64,000 bases of DNA, taken from assembly GCF_014649875.1 (NCBI RefSeq), contig NZ_BMTW01000001.1, positions 310,001 through 374,000 on the forward strand. The letters are read 5' to 3'. The notes beneath the pieces were generated by a model, which worked only from the letters and a program-made list of their open reading frames with translations, did not search any database and was not told the DNA's origin. Position 1 is the first letter of the stretch. Each line of letters begins with the position of its first letter. The stretch comes from Streptomyces rubiginosohelvolus (GTDB lineage: Bacteria; Actinomycetota; Actinomycetes; Streptomycetales; Streptomycetaceae). A program made the translations under genes and the position numbers. Positions 19,952 to 29,389 of the stretch are shown piece after piece.

Positions 19952-21737
19952 CTCCCGGCCCGTCCGGATCCGCCGCACGGCGGTCCGGGACGGGATCGGC
20001 GCGATCCGCTCGGTCGGTCGGACCTGCGCGGTCGGCCGTGCGCTCGGCGGGGAAGTCGGCCATCAGGCCGCCGGAGCCCTGCTTCAGGGAGGCCCAACGG
20101 GCCTCCCTGGTCTCTTTCCCGTGCCAGGGGCCGCCCTTCTCGTGCCACGGGTCGGTCGGCAGGAAGTCGTACGGCTCGAAGCCGGAGGCCGCTTCGGGGG
20201 CCGGTCCCGGGGACGGTACGGAGGAGGCGGCCGGTGACGCCGGACCGCCCGGCCCCGCTTCGCCGTCCTCGCCCGCCGCGCGCCGCCCCCGCCAGGGCGC
20301 CCACCACCGGCGCGGACGCCCGGCGTCGTCGCCCTCCTCCTCGCCCTCCCCCTCTTCTTCCACGTCCACCTCGGCCGGCGGGGCCTCGTCCGCCTCCGTT
20401 ACGTCCCTGCGCCAGGCCCAGCCCGGGGTACGCAGCCGCCACAGGCGCATCAGGAGGGCCGCCGGTACACCGATGACGGCCGTCCACACCAGCGCCGCCG
20501 GGCCGGTCAGCCACCACACCGGGCCGAACGCGCTCAGCGCCCCACTGCCGATCGGCCCGCCGGCCACCGCCGTGAGCAGCGCCGTCCCCGCACCGCACGC
20601 GAGCGCGGCGAGCAGCGTCACCAGCACCGTCTCGCGCGGGCTCCAGGCCCGGGCGCGGGGCGCGTCGGCGGGCGCGGCCCTGCGTACGGCGAACCAGGCG
20701 ACCGCCAGCGCCGCCGCCACCGGCACCGCGAGGGCCGCCCAGTTCGGCAGGGCGCCCGGCCCCTGGTTCGGTACCGCCGCCAGCAGGGGGAAGCGGGGCA
20801 GCGCGGGGGTTCCGTCGAGGCCCAGCGGGGTGGCGGTGGCTCCCGTACCGAGCGAGAAGCCGGGGCCGAGCCCGTACGCCGCTCCCCACAGCGCGGCGTT
20901 CGGCACGAGCGCGGCGGCCAGCAGGAGGACGGCGATCCGCCCCGACCAGTCGCCCGCGAGCCCGAGGAACGCGTCCTGGGTGGCCCCCGCGTTCCGGCCG
21001 AGGGCCACCGCGACCAGCAACGCACCGCCCCCGAGCAGCACCGTCAGGCCCGCCGCCGCCGACCGGAAAGCCGCCTCGGCCCTACGGCGGAAGAGCGTTC
21101 GCGCGACGGCTTCCTGCACCGCCAGGGGCGACCAGGACGGCGCGGGCCCGAACGGCCGCCCGGCCGCCGTCCACACCCCGGCGGCCGCCGCACCGGCCAC
21201 CACCAGCGCCACGGGGAACGCCAGGGTGTCCGGGTCCGCGTACAGCGGGCCGCCCCGCGCGTAGGCCGCCGCGCCCGCGACGACCAGCAGGTATCCCGCC
21301 GTCACCGCGCAGAACGCGCCCGCCCGCGAAGGCCCGGCCGACCCGTCCCGCGCCCCCTCGTGCACTCCCTCCCGCGGCTCTTCCTGCGACTCCGCCGCAT
21401 CGCGGGCCGCTCGGTGCGCCAGCCAGACCGGGCCCAGCACGAGCAGCAACGGGACCATGCCGACGGGCGCGGGGACACCGCTCAGGGTGTCGGGCCGCAC
21501 GAGCCCGGCGCCGTGCGCGAGCAGCCAGACGCCGGCCGCCGCGCGCAGCGCTCCGCCCGGTCCGCTGTCCGGGTAGGGGGAGCTGATCCACACCACCATG
21601 ACCAGCACCGTCAGCGACCCGAGGCCGAGCCCGGCGGCGACGACGCCCTTCACCAGGGCGGAGACCAGGGCGAGGGTGCGGTTCCGTCGCACCGTCACCT
21701 TCGGGGTGCGTTGCGTCATTTGGGTCACGCGGCCCAT
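19941..21737 (-). CDS. DUF6350 / PerM-like cell-division membrane protein
   Basis: 598 aa with about ten to twelve hydrophobic helices, starting LVSALVKGVVAAGLGLGSLTVLVMVVW, and conserved stretches SGVPAPVGMVPLLLVLGPV and GAGLVRPDTLSG. This is the actinobacterial DUF6350 family; mycobacterial PerM, which stabilises the divisome in stress, is the characterised relative I know of. The C-terminal 170 residues are acidic and disordered (EVDVEEEGEGEEEGDD). Upstream helper sequence is weak; the ATG at 21737 or 21719 could be the start, possibly leaderless. Divergent from the sigma-like gene. Confidence 0.82.
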   Translation of the reverse strand: MGRVTQMTQRTPKVTVRRNRTLALVSALVKGVVAAGLGLGSLTVLVMVVWISSPYPDSGPGGALRAAAGVWLLAHGAGLVRPDTLSGVPAPVGMVPLLLVLGPVWLAHRAARDAAESQEEPREGVHEGARDGSAGPSRAGAFCAVTAGYLLVVAGAAAYARGGPLYADPDTLAFPVALVVAGAAAAGVWTAAGRPFGPAPSWSPLAVQEAVARTLFRRRAEAAFRSAAAGLTVLLGGGALLVAVALGRNAGATQDAFLGLAGDWSGRIAVLLLAAALVPNAALWGAAYGLGPGFSLGTGATATPLGLDGTPALPRFPLLAAVPNQGPGALPNWAALAVPVAAALAVAWFAVRRAAPADAPRARAWSPRETVLVTLLAALACGAGTALLTAVAGGPIGSGALSAFGPVWWLTGPAALVWTAVIGVPAALLMRLWRLRTPGWAWRRDVTEADEAPPAEVDVEEEGEGEEEGDDAGRPRRWWAPWRGRRAAGEDGEAGPGGPASPAASSVPSPGPAPEAASGFEPYDFLPTDPWHEKGGPWHGKETREARWASLKQGSGGLMADFPAERTADRAGPTDRADRADPVPDRRAADPDGPGATP

Positions 21738-21784
21738 GCTGCCAACGACACGCGCTTATTTCGCGTAACGCGCGAACAGCCGCC

Positions 21785-21820
21785 GTGTCGCTCAATATAC
21801 GTTTATGTACTTTTTCACCC
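21785..21820 (+). promoter_or_regulatory. AT-rich patch upstream of the HTH/sigma-like gene
   Basis: The sequence around 21792-21817 (AATATACGTTTATGTAC and a T run) is far below the local GC level and sits 30-60 bp before the ATG at 21846. A promoter or regulator site is likely; I cannot assign a sigma class. Nearby at 21758-21775 is a near-palindrome TTTCGCGTAACGCGCGAA. Confidence 0.4.
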
Positions 21821-21845
21821 AGCGCGGTGCTGCCGGGGGTCGTCC

Positions 21846-23093
21846 ATGACCCGGAGCACGACCGACGAGGCCGCCGTGCCGCCGCTGCCCTCCCCCAAGG
21901 AGCGCCGCAGACTGCGCGAGGCGAAATCGTTGAGCGAGGAGGAGGTGGCGGCGGCCGTCGGCGTCACGCGCGCCACCGTGCGCTCCTGGGAGACGGGGCG
22001 CACGAGCCCGCGCGGCCGCAAGCGCGCGCTGTACGCCAAGCTCATCGCCCCCGAACCGGCGGTGAAGCCCTCGGTGGCGAAGCCTCCGGCTGTGACCCCG
22101 GAAGCGGCAGCGGCAGCCGTCCCGGAGGCGGCGGTCCCGGCGGCGCCCGACCTGCCGGTTGCCCCGCCCGTGCCCGAGGCCCCGCCCGCAGCGCCACCCG
22201 CCGATCCGCCCCCGGCCCCGGCACCGGCACCGAATTCGGACACGCGCTCCGGCGCGGAGGCGCCCGCCGAGCGGCGCGTCTCCCCCGCCGAGGCGTTCGA
22301 CGAGTTGTACGCCCGCACCGCCCCCGGCCTCGTCCGGCAGACCTATCTGCTGACCGGCCGCCGCGCCCTGGCCCGCGAGTCCGTCGAGCGCGCCTTCGAA
22401 CTGGCCTGGCAGCGCTGGCCCGAGGTGGCCGTCGACCGGGACCCGGCCGGCTGGGTGCGCGCGGCGGCGTACGAGTACGCGATGTCGCCCTGGCACCGGC
22501 TCCGCCGCACACACCGGCAGCCCGACGCGCCGCCCACGGAGCCGGGCAAGCGGGCGCTGTTCGACGCGCTGCTCGACCTGCCCCCGGCCTACCGGCGCAC
22601 GCTGCTCCTGTACGACGGGGTCGGCCTGGACCTTCCGGAGACCGCGGCCGAGACGGAGGCCAGCACCCCGGCGGCGGCGGGCCGGCTGATGACCGCCCGG
22701 GCCGCCGTCGCCGAGCGGCTCCCCGAGCTGGCGGACGCCGCGCCCGCCGAGCAGTCGGCGCTGCTGCACGACCGGATCGGCGGCCTGGCCCGCGCCGAGC
22801 ACGTCCCCGTACCGCGGCCGGCCCGTGCCGTGCGCACCGGCAGCGAGAACAAGGCCAGGCTGTGGACCCGGGCCGCCGTCGCGGGCGTCGCGCTGCTCAT
22901 CGCCGTGACCGGGCTGACCCTGCACACCGCGCCCACCCACTACGAGCAGCCGATCTCGCCGCCCGAACGGGTCGGGGGCGTACCGCCGCGCGGTGGTCCG
23001 CAGAAGCTCACCGCGCAGGATCTGAAGCTGCAGAAGTCGCTGAGCGAGCAACTGGCGCACGGCCCGGAACGGCTGGTCCCGCGGCTGGAGTGA
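21846..23093 (+). CDS. HTH plus sigma-factor-like membrane protein
   Basis: 415 aa. An XRE-like HTH (about 17-60, LREAKSLSEEEVAAAVGVTRATVRSWETG) is followed by an Ala/Pro linker (65-135), then a sigma-70 region 2/4-like part (AFDELYARTAPGLVRQTYLLTGRRALARESVERAFELAWQ by character, then ALLDLPPAYRRTLLLYDGVGLDLPETA). A membrane helix (about 340-360, AVAGVALLIAVTGLTL) and a short outer tail end it. The sigma-like part looks divergent: the region 4 recognition helix is poorly conserved. I infer a regulator derived from ECF sigma factors rather than an active sigma. ATG at 21846; the frame is open upstream, but the earlier residues look like antisense of the PerM gene. Confidence 0.8.
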   Translation: MTRSTTDEAAVPPLPSPKERRRLREAKSLSEEEVAAAVGVTRATVRSWETGRTSPRGRKRALYAKLIAPEPAVKPSVAKPPAVTPEAAAAAVPEAAVPAAPDLPVAPPVPEAPPAAPPADPPPAPAPAPNSDTRSGAEAPAERRVSPAEAFDELYARTAPGLVRQTYLLTGRRALARESVERAFELAWQRWPEVAVDRDPAGWVRAAAYEYAMSPWHRLRRTHRQPDAPPTEPGKRALFDALLDLPPAYRRTLLLYDGVGLDLPETAAETEASTPAAAGRLMTARAAVAERLPELADAAPAEQSALLHDRIGGLARAEHVPVPRPARAVRTGSENKARLWTRAAVAGVALLIAVTGLTLHTAPTHYEQPISPPERVGGVPPRGGPQKLTAQDLKLQKSLSEQLAHGPERLVPRLE

Positions 23094-23117
23094 GCCGGAC
23101 GGCCGGTACGTACACGA

Positions 23118-23167
23118 ACGGCGCGGGCCCGCACCCCTGATCGAAAGGGGGTGCGGGCCCGCGCCGT
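23118..23167. terminator. Bidirectional terminator (sigma-like gene / sucD)
   Basis: Perfect 20-bp arms (23118-23137 and 23148-23167) with a 10-base loop between convergent genes; one of the longest perfect hairpins in the window. Confidence 0.92.
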
Positions 23168-23191
23168 GTACGCGTGTCCCTGCGGCCTGCG

Positions 23192-24076
23192 TCAGGCGCC
23201 GAGGATCTCGCGCGCCAGCTTGGCGGTCTCGGTCGGCGTCTTGCCGACCTTGACGCCGGCGGCCTCCAGGGCCTCCTTCTTCGCCTGGGCAGTGCCCGAG
23301 GAGCCGGAGACGATGGCGCCGGCGTGGCCCATGGTCTTGCCCTCCGGGGCGGTGAAGCCCGCGACGTAGCCGACGACCGGCTTGGTGACGTTCGCCTTGA
23401 TGAAGTCGGCGGCACGCTCCTCGGCGTCGCCGCCGATCTCGCCGATCATCACGATGAGGTCGGTGTCGGGGTCGGCCTCGAACGCCGCGAGGGCGTCGAT
23501 GTGCGTCGTACCGATGACCGGGTCGCCACCGATGCCGACGGCGGACGAGAAGCCGATGTCACGGAGCTCGTACATCATCTGGTAGGTCAGCGTGCCGGAC
23601 TTGGACACGAGACCGATGCGGCCGGGCTTGGTGATGTCGCCCGGGATGATGCCGGCGTTGGACTGGCCCGGGGTGATGAGACCGGGGCAGTTCGGGCCGA
23701 TGATCCGGGTCTTGTTGCCCTTCTCGTTCGCGTACGCCCAGAAGGCGGCGGAGTCGTGAACGGCGATGCCCTCGGTGATGACGACCGCGAGCGGGATCTC
23801 GGCGTCGATCGCCTCGACGACGGCGGCCTTGGAGAAGGCCGGCGGGACGAAGAGGACGGACACGTTCGCGCCGGTCTTCTCCATCGCTTCCTTGACGGAG
23901 CCGAAGACCGGGACCTCGGTGCCGTCGAAGTCGACGGACGTACCGGCCTTGCGCGGGTTGACGCCACCGACGATGTTGGTGCCGTCACCGAGCATGAGCT
24001 TGGTGTGCTTCATGCCCGTGGCGCCGGTCATCCCCTGGACGATGACCTTGCTGTCCTTGGTGAGGAAGATAGCCAT
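23192..24076 (-). CDS. sucD: Succinyl-CoA ligase, alpha subunit
   Basis: Substrate-level phosphorylation step of the TCA cycle. 294 aa. The CoA-binding Rossmann start is [15 protein letters not shown], followed by GGVNPRKAG, the [12 protein letters not shown] segment, IGGDPVIGT, and the phospho-histidine loop [18 protein letters not shown] with the catalytic His. It follows sucC by 21 bp in the same operon. The ATG at 24076 begins [11 protein letters not shown]. Confidence 0.98.
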   Translation of the reverse strand: MAIFLTKDSKVIVQGMTGATGMKHTKLMLGDGTNIVGGVNPRKAGTSVDFDGTEVPVFGSVKEAMEKTGANVSVLFVPPAFSKAAVVEAIDAEIPLAVVITEGIAVHDSAAFWAYANEKGNKTRIIGPNCPGLITPGQSNAGIIPGDITKPGRIGLVSKSGTLTYQMMYELRDIGFSSAVGIGGDPVIGTTHIDALAAFEADPDTDLIVMIGEIGGDAEERAADFIKANVTKPVVGYVAGFTAPEGKTMGHAGAIVSGSSGTAQAKKEALEAAGVKVGKTPTETAKLAREILGA

Positions 24077-24097
24077 GGTGTTGGAGTCCCTCGTCCC

Positions 24098-25279
24098 TTA
24101 CTTCGCAGCCGCGGCGAGCTCGGCGGCCTTGTCGGCCGCGCCGTCCATGGTGTCCACGCGCTGCACGAGCGGGTGGTTGGCGTCGGAGAGGATCTTGCGA
24201 CCCAGCTCCGCGTTGTTGCCGTCGAGACGCACGACCAGCGGCTTCTCGACCTTCTCGCCCTTGGACTCGAGCAGCGCGAGCGCCTGCACGATGCCGTTGG
24301 CGACCTCGTCGCAGGCGGTGATGCCACCGAAGACGTTGACGAAGACGGACTTGACGTCCGGGTCGCCGAGGATGATCTCCAGGCCGTTCGCCATGACCTC
24401 GGCGGAGGCGCCGCCACCGATGTCGAGGAAGTTGGCGGGCTTCACGCTGCCGTGGTTCTCACCGGCGTACGCGACGACGTCCAGGGTCGACATGACCAGG
24501 CCGGCGCCGTTGCCGATGATGCCGACCTCGCCGTCGAGCTTGACGTAGTTGAGGTTCTTGGCCTTGGCGGCAGCCTCGAGCGGGTTGGCTGCGTCCTTGT
24601 CCTCCAGAGCCTCGTGCTCCGGCTGGCGGAAGTCGGCGTTCTCGTCGAGCGAGACCTTGCCGTCCAGCGCCAGGATGCGGCCGTCCTTGGTCTTCACCAG
24701 CGGGTTGACCTCGACGAGGAGCGCGTCCTCGGCGACGAAGGTCTCCCACAGGGTCACCAGGGCCTCGGCGACACCCTCGGCCACGTCGGCCGGGAACTTC
24801 GCCTGGGCCACGATCTCGCGGGCCTTGACGATGTCCACGCCGGAGTTGGAGTCGACCGGGACCTTCGCGAGGGCCTCGGGGGTCTTCTCCGCGACCTCCT
24901 CGATGTCCATGCCGCCCTGCACCGAGGCCATGGCCAGGAAGGTGCGGTTGGTGCGGTCGAGGAGGTACGAGACGTAGTACTCCGCCTCGATCTCCGGGGA
25001 CAGCTCGGCGATCATCACCTTGTGGACCGTGTGGCCCTTGATGTCCATACCGAGAATGTCCGTCGCCCGGGCGACGGCCTCGTCGGCGTCGCCGGCCAGC
25101 TTGACGCCGCCGGCCTTGCCGCGGCCGCCGACCTTCACCTGCGCCTTGACGACAGACTTGCCGCCCAGCTTTTCGGTCGCCTCGCGGGCTGCCTCAGGCG
25201 TGTCGATGACTTCACCGGCCAGCACCGGTACACCGTGCTTGGCGAAGAGGTCCCTCGCCTGGTACTCGAACAGGTCCAC
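24098..25279 (-). CDS. sucC: Succinyl-CoA ligase, beta subunit
   Basis: ATP-grasp subunit that binds nucleotide and succinate. 393 aa. Landmarks: [58 protein letters not shown], the [10 protein letters not shown] loop and a late [19 protein letters not shown]. The GTG at 25279 is the start, with AAAAGGGA about 10 bases upstream. It is the first gene of sucC-sucD, transcribed away from a 348-bp intergenic region. Confidence 0.98.
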   Translation of the reverse strand: MDLFEYQARDLFAKHGVPVLAGEVIDTPEAAREATEKLGGKSVVKAQVKVGGRGKAGGVKLAGDADEAVARATDILGMDIKGHTVHKVMIAELSPEIEAEYYVSYLLDRTNRTFLAMASVQGGMDIEEVAEKTPEALAKVPVDSNSGVDIVKAREIVAQAKFPADVAEGVAEALVTLWETFVAEDALLVEVNPLVKTKDGRILALDGKVSLDENADFRQPEHEALEDKDAANPLEAAAKAKNLNYVKLDGEVGIIGNGAGLVMSTLDVVAYAGENHGSVKPANFLDIGGGASAEVMANGLEIILGDPDVKSVFVNVFGGITACDEVANGIVQALALLESKGEKVEKPLVVRLDGNNAELGRKILSDANHPLVQRVDTMDGAADKAAELAAAAK

Positions 25280-25627
25280 GCGCGTCCGTCCCTTTTAGTG
25301 GTCTCGCGGTTCGTTCTTCTGCGTGGGCGTGCCGCGAAGGGCAACGTGACTGCGCTGTCACTAGGGAGGCATACACGGTGTCCGCGTACGCGGCATGTCC
25401 ATCCGGCAGGTTATCCCCGCGCTCCGCGTGACCCTAAATCGCAGATCACACCTGAGCGGTGATAACGGTCACAGAGGGTGGCCCTTCCCGGCCCCGGACG
25501 GGGCTCGCCGGAGGTCGGGAAGGGCTGTCGGGGCACCGGAGCACCCGGCCCGGGTCCCCTGGGGCCGGTGTACTCCGGTGCAGTGAATCGCTACGGCGCG
25601 TGCGCCGTGAGCGCCCCGCTCGTCCGG
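25280..25627. other. 348-bp intergenic region: sucC promoter and downstream hairpins
   Basis: The right part belongs to the end of the secreted-protein gene at 25628-26755. It holds an inverted repeat with CCCTTCCCG and CGGGAAGGG arms (about 25482-25526) and a second imperfect one with CCGGAG/CTCCGG ends (about 25540-25580), either of which could terminate that gene. The left part must carry the sucC promoter; a lower-GC stretch lies at 25355-25385. No ORF is convincing. Confidence 0.5.
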
Positions 25628-26755
25628 TTACCGCCCGGGCGCCACGTCCGTGACGAAGGACGGGGTGACCGAGGTGAGGCCCTGGGCGCCGGTGGCCGCG
25701 TCGGCGACGGCGGGACGGGCGTCCTCGCGGACCGTGTCCGTCAGACCGCCTGCGAACGGCCGGGCCTGCGCCCCAACGCCCTCGGCCAGCGGCTGCACCC
25801 GGGTGGTGACCCCCTGGGCGAACGGCGCGACCGCGTCGCCGGTCAGCCCCTGGGCGAGCGGCTGCACCTCGGACGCGACGCCCTCGGCGAACGGCACGGC
25901 CGCACCGGTGACGCCGTACGCCAGCGGCTGGACCTCGGTCGTGACGCCCTGCACGAAGGGGGCCGCGGCGTCGCCGACGACTCCCTGGGCGAACGGCCCG
26001 ACCTCGCCGACGACGCCCTGCCCGAGCGCGCCGACGTCGCCGACCGCCTGCCCGACGACCGGGACGGCGACACCGACCGCACCTGCGGCGAGCGGCGGCA
26101 GCACGGAGTCGGACGTCTGCTCGACGACGGGCCCGGCCTCGGCCAGCGCACCCTGGACGGCGGTCGGCACCTGGCTCTGCGCGTAGCCGGGGATCTGCTC
26201 GATCGGCCCGAAGAGGTAGTCGATCTCGTCGACCGGTGCCGCCGGGACCCGCACGTCGGGGAACCGGGCGTCGGGAATGCCCGCGTCGGGGAACTGAGCG
26301 TCGGGGATCTGCGTGTCCGGGAGCTGCGCGTCGGGGAGGTGACCTGCTCCGGGCACCTGCTGTACGTCACCGAGCTCCGGGACCTCGGCGGTCTGCGGGA
26401 ACCCCGGGGCCTGCGGCGCGCGCACCTGCGACGGGAGGCTGTCCCGCACGTCGGCCGCACCGGCGCCCTCGACCGCCTCGGTCGCCTTGTTCCCGGCCTT
26501 CGTCAGGGTGTCCTTGACGTCGCCGGCACGGTCGACGGCCTTCGCGTCGGTGACGGCCTTGGCTTCCTTGACCACCTCGGCGTCGGTGACGTCCTCGACG
26601 ACGTCCGTCGCGTCGGGGGTCTCGGCCCCCAGGTCCGGGGTGGACAGCGGTACGGACACGGGCAGCTCGGCCGCGCTCGCCGCGGCGGTGCCGAGCGCCC
26701 ACATACCGGTGGCGGTGGCGGCGACGGCTATGGATCGGCGCATGTTCTTGTGCAT
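25628..26755 (-). CDS. Secreted Pro/Val-rich repeat protein
   Basis: 375 aa from the ATG at 26755. The signal peptide (MHKNMRRSIAVAATATGMWALG, cleavage near TAAASA-AE) is clear. The mature part has three zones. The first is a Val/Asp/Ala helical region (VVEDVTDAEVVKEAKAVTDA). The second is a pentapeptide-like run in which PDA or PDT recurs every five residues (LPDAQLPDTQIPDAQFPDAG). The third is a C-terminal half of about ten degenerate repeats around Q-P-L-A-x-G-V-T and P-F-A-x-G-V. No catalytic motif is visible. A cell-wall-associated structural or adhesive role is plausible. A similar low-complexity secreted protein lies directly upstream. Confidence 0.82.
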   Translation of the reverse strand: MHKNMRRSIAVAATATGMWALGTAAASAAELPVSVPLSTPDLGAETPDATDVVEDVTDAEVVKEAKAVTDAKAVDRAGDVKDTLTKAGNKATEAVEGAGAADVRDSLPSQVRAPQAPGFPQTAEVPELGDVQQVPGAGHLPDAQLPDTQIPDAQFPDAGIPDARFPDVRVPAAPVDEIDYLFGPIEQIPGYAQSQVPTAVQGALAEAGPVVEQTSDSVLPPLAAGAVGVAVPVVGQAVGDVGALGQGVVGEVGPFAQGVVGDAAAPFVQGVTTEVQPLAYGVTGAAVPFAEGVASEVQPLAQGLTGDAVAPFAQGVTTRVQPLAEGVGAQARPFAGGLTDTVREDARPAVADAATGAQGLTSVTPSFVTDVAPGR

Positions 26756-26864
26756 GGGTGTGTCAGATCCTTCGAAGATGTTCGGCTGTCCGGAGGATTC
26801 ATCCGGACGCGGGCAGACCTGTTCCGCCCCCGCGCGGCAGGTCGAGGCGGGGGAACGGCCTGCC

Positions 26865-27956
26865 CTAGCCGGGGAATTCGAGGATCTCGCCGGATCTGTC
26901 GGTGATCGGGGCGGCGGTCGCGGGGAGCCCGGCTCCCCGGACGAGCGCGGCGTACGGGCCGCCCGGGACGGGGGCCGCGTGCAGGTCGCCGCCGCGCGGC
27001 CCCTGCGCATCGGCCACAACCGTGCGCACGAGGTCGCCGCAGGGGGCGAACGGCGCACGGTCCCGCGTGGGCGGGAGCGTCGGCGTGGGCGCGGAGAGCT
27101 GCGCGTGCCCGGCGTCCAGCGTGCCGGACCGGTCCGGCACGGCCGGGGCGAGGCTCGGTGCCCCGGCGCTCGGGTCCTGGCCGGCCAAGTGCTCGGCCGA
27201 GGCGTCCGCGCCGGTGTCGCCCGGTGTGGTGGAGCCCTCGGCATCACGGCCGGCGCCCGGAACGGACGGTGCCGGCGCACCCGGTGCGTCCGGGTCACCG
27301 CCGGGCACGGTCAGCTCCGGCAGCGCGGAGAGGAGCGGAGGGAGCCCCGGCAGGGACGCCACCAGCGGCCGCACCTCCTCGGCGATCCGGTCGACGGCGT
27401 CGCCCGCTCCCCCGACCACGGGGGCTACGGAGTCGACGGGTTCCGTGGCCGGTTCCGCGGAAAGGGCCACGCTCGCCTTCCGTACGGTCTCGGGCTGCGC
27501 GGGGCGGTGCTGCGTCGGCCCGTCCTGTACGGGCCGGTGCTGCGCGGCCCGGTCGGCCACCTGCTCGACGACCTGATCGGCGACCGAGTCCACACTCTTG
27601 TCCACGACCTGGTCGGCTCTGTCCACGACCTGGTCCGCTTCGTCCGCGACCGGGTCCACACCCTTGTCGGCGACCCGGCGGACCGGGGGCTCGACTGCCG
27701 TGCGGTCGAGGTCCTCGGGAACCGCGCCCTCTCGAACCGCACTCTCCCGAACCGCGTCCTTCGGCACGACGTCCGCCACGGAGGCGGTGAGCCCGCCCGG
27801 TTCCGGACGCTCCTGGGCCTCCGCGCGGCCGCCCGCGAGAAGCCCCAGGGCCAGCAGCCCGCCGAGGAACAGCACCACCTGTACCGCGCGACGCCCCGCC
27901 GTGCCGCGCGCCGGGCGCGGATCGACGGCTGCGCGGGCAGCGGCGGTTGCGGTCAC
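26865..27956 (-). CDS. Secreted or membrane-anchored repetitive protein
   Basis: 363 aa from the GTG at 27956, with AGGAG 9 bases upstream; the open frame continues further but as antisense-like sequence. An N-terminal hydrophobic segment (AVQVVLFLGGLLALGLLAGGRAEA) may be a signal peptide. Next is a heptad-like Val/Asp repeat (ADQVVDRADQVVDKSVDSVA) likely to form a coiled coil, then Pro/Ala/Gly-rich disordered sequence and a C-terminal segment CGDLVRTVVADAQGP and ILEFPG. No domain is recognised. It lies 109 bp before the other secreted repeat protein and 116 bp after the VWA gene in the same direction, so co-transcription is possible. Confidence 0.78.
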   Translation of the reverse strand: MTATAAARAAVDPRPARGTAGRRAVQVVLFLGGLLALGLLAGGRAEAQERPEPGGLTASVADVVPKDAVRESAVREGAVPEDLDRTAVEPPVRRVADKGVDPVADEADQVVDRADQVVDKSVDSVADQVVEQVADRAAQHRPVQDGPTQHRPAQPETVRKASVALSAEPATEPVDSVAPVVGGAGDAVDRIAEEVRPLVASLPGLPPLLSALPELTVPGGDPDAPGAPAPSVPGAGRDAEGSTTPGDTGADASAEHLAGQDPSAGAPSLAPAVPDRSGTLDAGHAQLSAPTPTLPPTRDRAPFAPCGDLVRTVVADAQGPRGGDLHAAPVPGGPYAALVRGAGLPATAAPITDRSGEILEFPG

Positions 27957-28072
27957 CTCGGGTGGGCTCCTGGTACGCAGGCGGGTGGAGGCGGAGGGCG
28001 GCGGAATGCGCCCCTCCGCGAACGACGGTGTCGATGCTTGCACGAGCCCGTGGGGGTCACGCAAGTCCCTGG

Positions 28073-29389
28073 CTACGGTTGGTACTCCTTGTCCGGTATG
28101 GGCAGTGGTCTCTTCTCGATCGCCGCCGCCATGACGTCCGGGAAGAGATCCGGCGTACAGGCGAACGCGGGTGCGCCCAGCGCGCCGAGCGCCGCCGCGT
28201 GCTCGTGGTCGTACGCCGGTGCTCCCTCGTCGGAAAGGGCGAGCAGCGTCACGAACTGCACGCCGGACTCCTTCATCGCGGCGACCCGCTTGAGCATCTC
28301 GTCGCGTATGCCGCCCTCGTAGAGGTCGCTGATGAGGACGACGACGGTGTCCGCGGGGCGGGTGATCCTCGACTGGCAGTAGGCGAGCGCCCGGTTGATG
28401 TCGGTGCCGCCGCCGAGCTGGGTACCGAAGAGGACGTCGACCGGGTCGTCGAGCTGGTCCGTGAGGTCGACGACCGCCGTGTCGAAGACGACGAGCCGGG
28501 TCGAGAGCGTGCGCATGGAGGCGAGCACCGCCCCGAAGACCGAGGCGTAAACGACGGACGCGGCCATCGAGCCCGACTGGTCGACGCACAGAACGATGTC
28601 CTTCTTGGCGGACCGGGAGGAGCGGCCGTAGCCGATGAGGCGCTCCGGCACGACCGTGCCCGTAGGCGTCGCCCCTGTCTCCCCGGCCGTCGTCGCGGCG
28701 TCCGGTGCCGGGAGCGTCAGGTAGTTCTTGAGGTTGGCCCGGATGGTGCGGTCCCAGTCGATGTCCCGGTGGCGGGGCCGGCTGATCCGCGCCGAGCGGT
28801 CCAGGGCCCCGGTCAGGGTGGCTCTGGTGCGGCTCTCCAGCCTCCTCTCCAGGTCCTCGACGACCTTGCGGACGACGGCGCGTGCGGTCTCCTTCGTCGT
28901 CTCGGGCATCGCCTTGTTGAGGGAGAGCAGGGTGCCGACGAGATGGACGTCCGGCTCGACCGCCTCCAGCATCTCCGGCTCCAGCAGCAGGGCCGACAGG
29001 CCGAGCCGGTCGATCGCGTCGCGCTGCATGACCTGGACCACGGAGCTGGGGAAGTAGGTCCGGATGTCGCCGAGCCAGCGGGCGACGGAGGGCGCCGACG
29101 CGCCGAGCCCCGCCGAACGGCCGCCGGTGCCGCGGCCGTTGGGCTTCTTCCCGGCGCCCCCGCCGTACAGCGCGTCCAACGCACCGTCCATCGCCGCGTC
29201 CTGGCCGGTGAGGGTGCGTCCCGTGCTGTCGGCGCTGTCGGCCCCGAGCACCATCCGCCAGCGCCGCAGCCGTTCGGCGTCGGGCGGGGTGTCCGAGGCC
29301 GTGGCCGTCCGTTCCGTCGTCCGCTCCGCGGTCTCCCCCGCCGTCTGGCTCATCGGGTCCGTCCTCGTGGTCGTCCTGGTCGTCGTCAT
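28073..29389 (-). CDS. VWA-domain protein of a MoxR/DUF5682 operon (YehP-like)
   Basis: 438 aa. The N-terminal 250 residues are helical (RWRMVLGADSADSTGR, FPSSVVQVMQRDAIDRLGL). The von Willebrand A domain begins at about 263 with an intact MIDAS: D270-x-S272-x-S274 in CVDQSGSMAAS, the threonine in GGGTDINRAL and the aspartate in VLISDLYEGG. The N-terminus starts with Thr/Arg repeats (MTTTRTTTRTDP), and an internal ATG at 29353 is an alternative. Its start overlaps the stop of the DUF5682 gene (ATGA). VWA proteins in this setting act with a MoxR ATPase as metal-dependent client or adaptor modules. Enterobacterial YehP, encoded with a MoxR ATPase, is a likely relative. Confidence 0.92.
   Translation of the reverse strand: MTTTRTTTRTDPMSQTAGETAERTTERTATASDTPPDAERLRRWRMVLGADSADSTGRTLTGQDAAMDGALDALYGGGAGKKPNGRGTGGRSAGLGASAPSVARWLGDIRTYFPSSVVQVMQRDAIDRLGLSALLLEPEMLEAVEPDVHLVGTLLSLNKAMPETTKETARAVVRKVVEDLERRLESRTRATLTGALDRSARISRPRHRDIDWDRTIRANLKNYLTLPAPDAATTAGETGATPTGTVVPERLIGYGRSSRSAKKDIVLCVDQSGSMAASVVYASVFGAVLASMRTLSTRLVVFDTAVVDLTDQLDDPVDVLFGTQLGGGTDINRALAYCQSRITRPADTVVVLISDLYEGGIRDEMLKRVAAMKESGVQFVTLLALSDEGAPAYDHEHAAALGALGAPAFACTPDLFPDVMAAAIEKRPLPIPDKEYQP

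Noticed and set aside
23174-25462. 762-codon plus-strand ORF opposite sucD and sucC
   Set aside because: Antisense shadow: the sucCD genes are certain, and the opposite frame gives Gly/Val/Asp-rich sequence without domain features.
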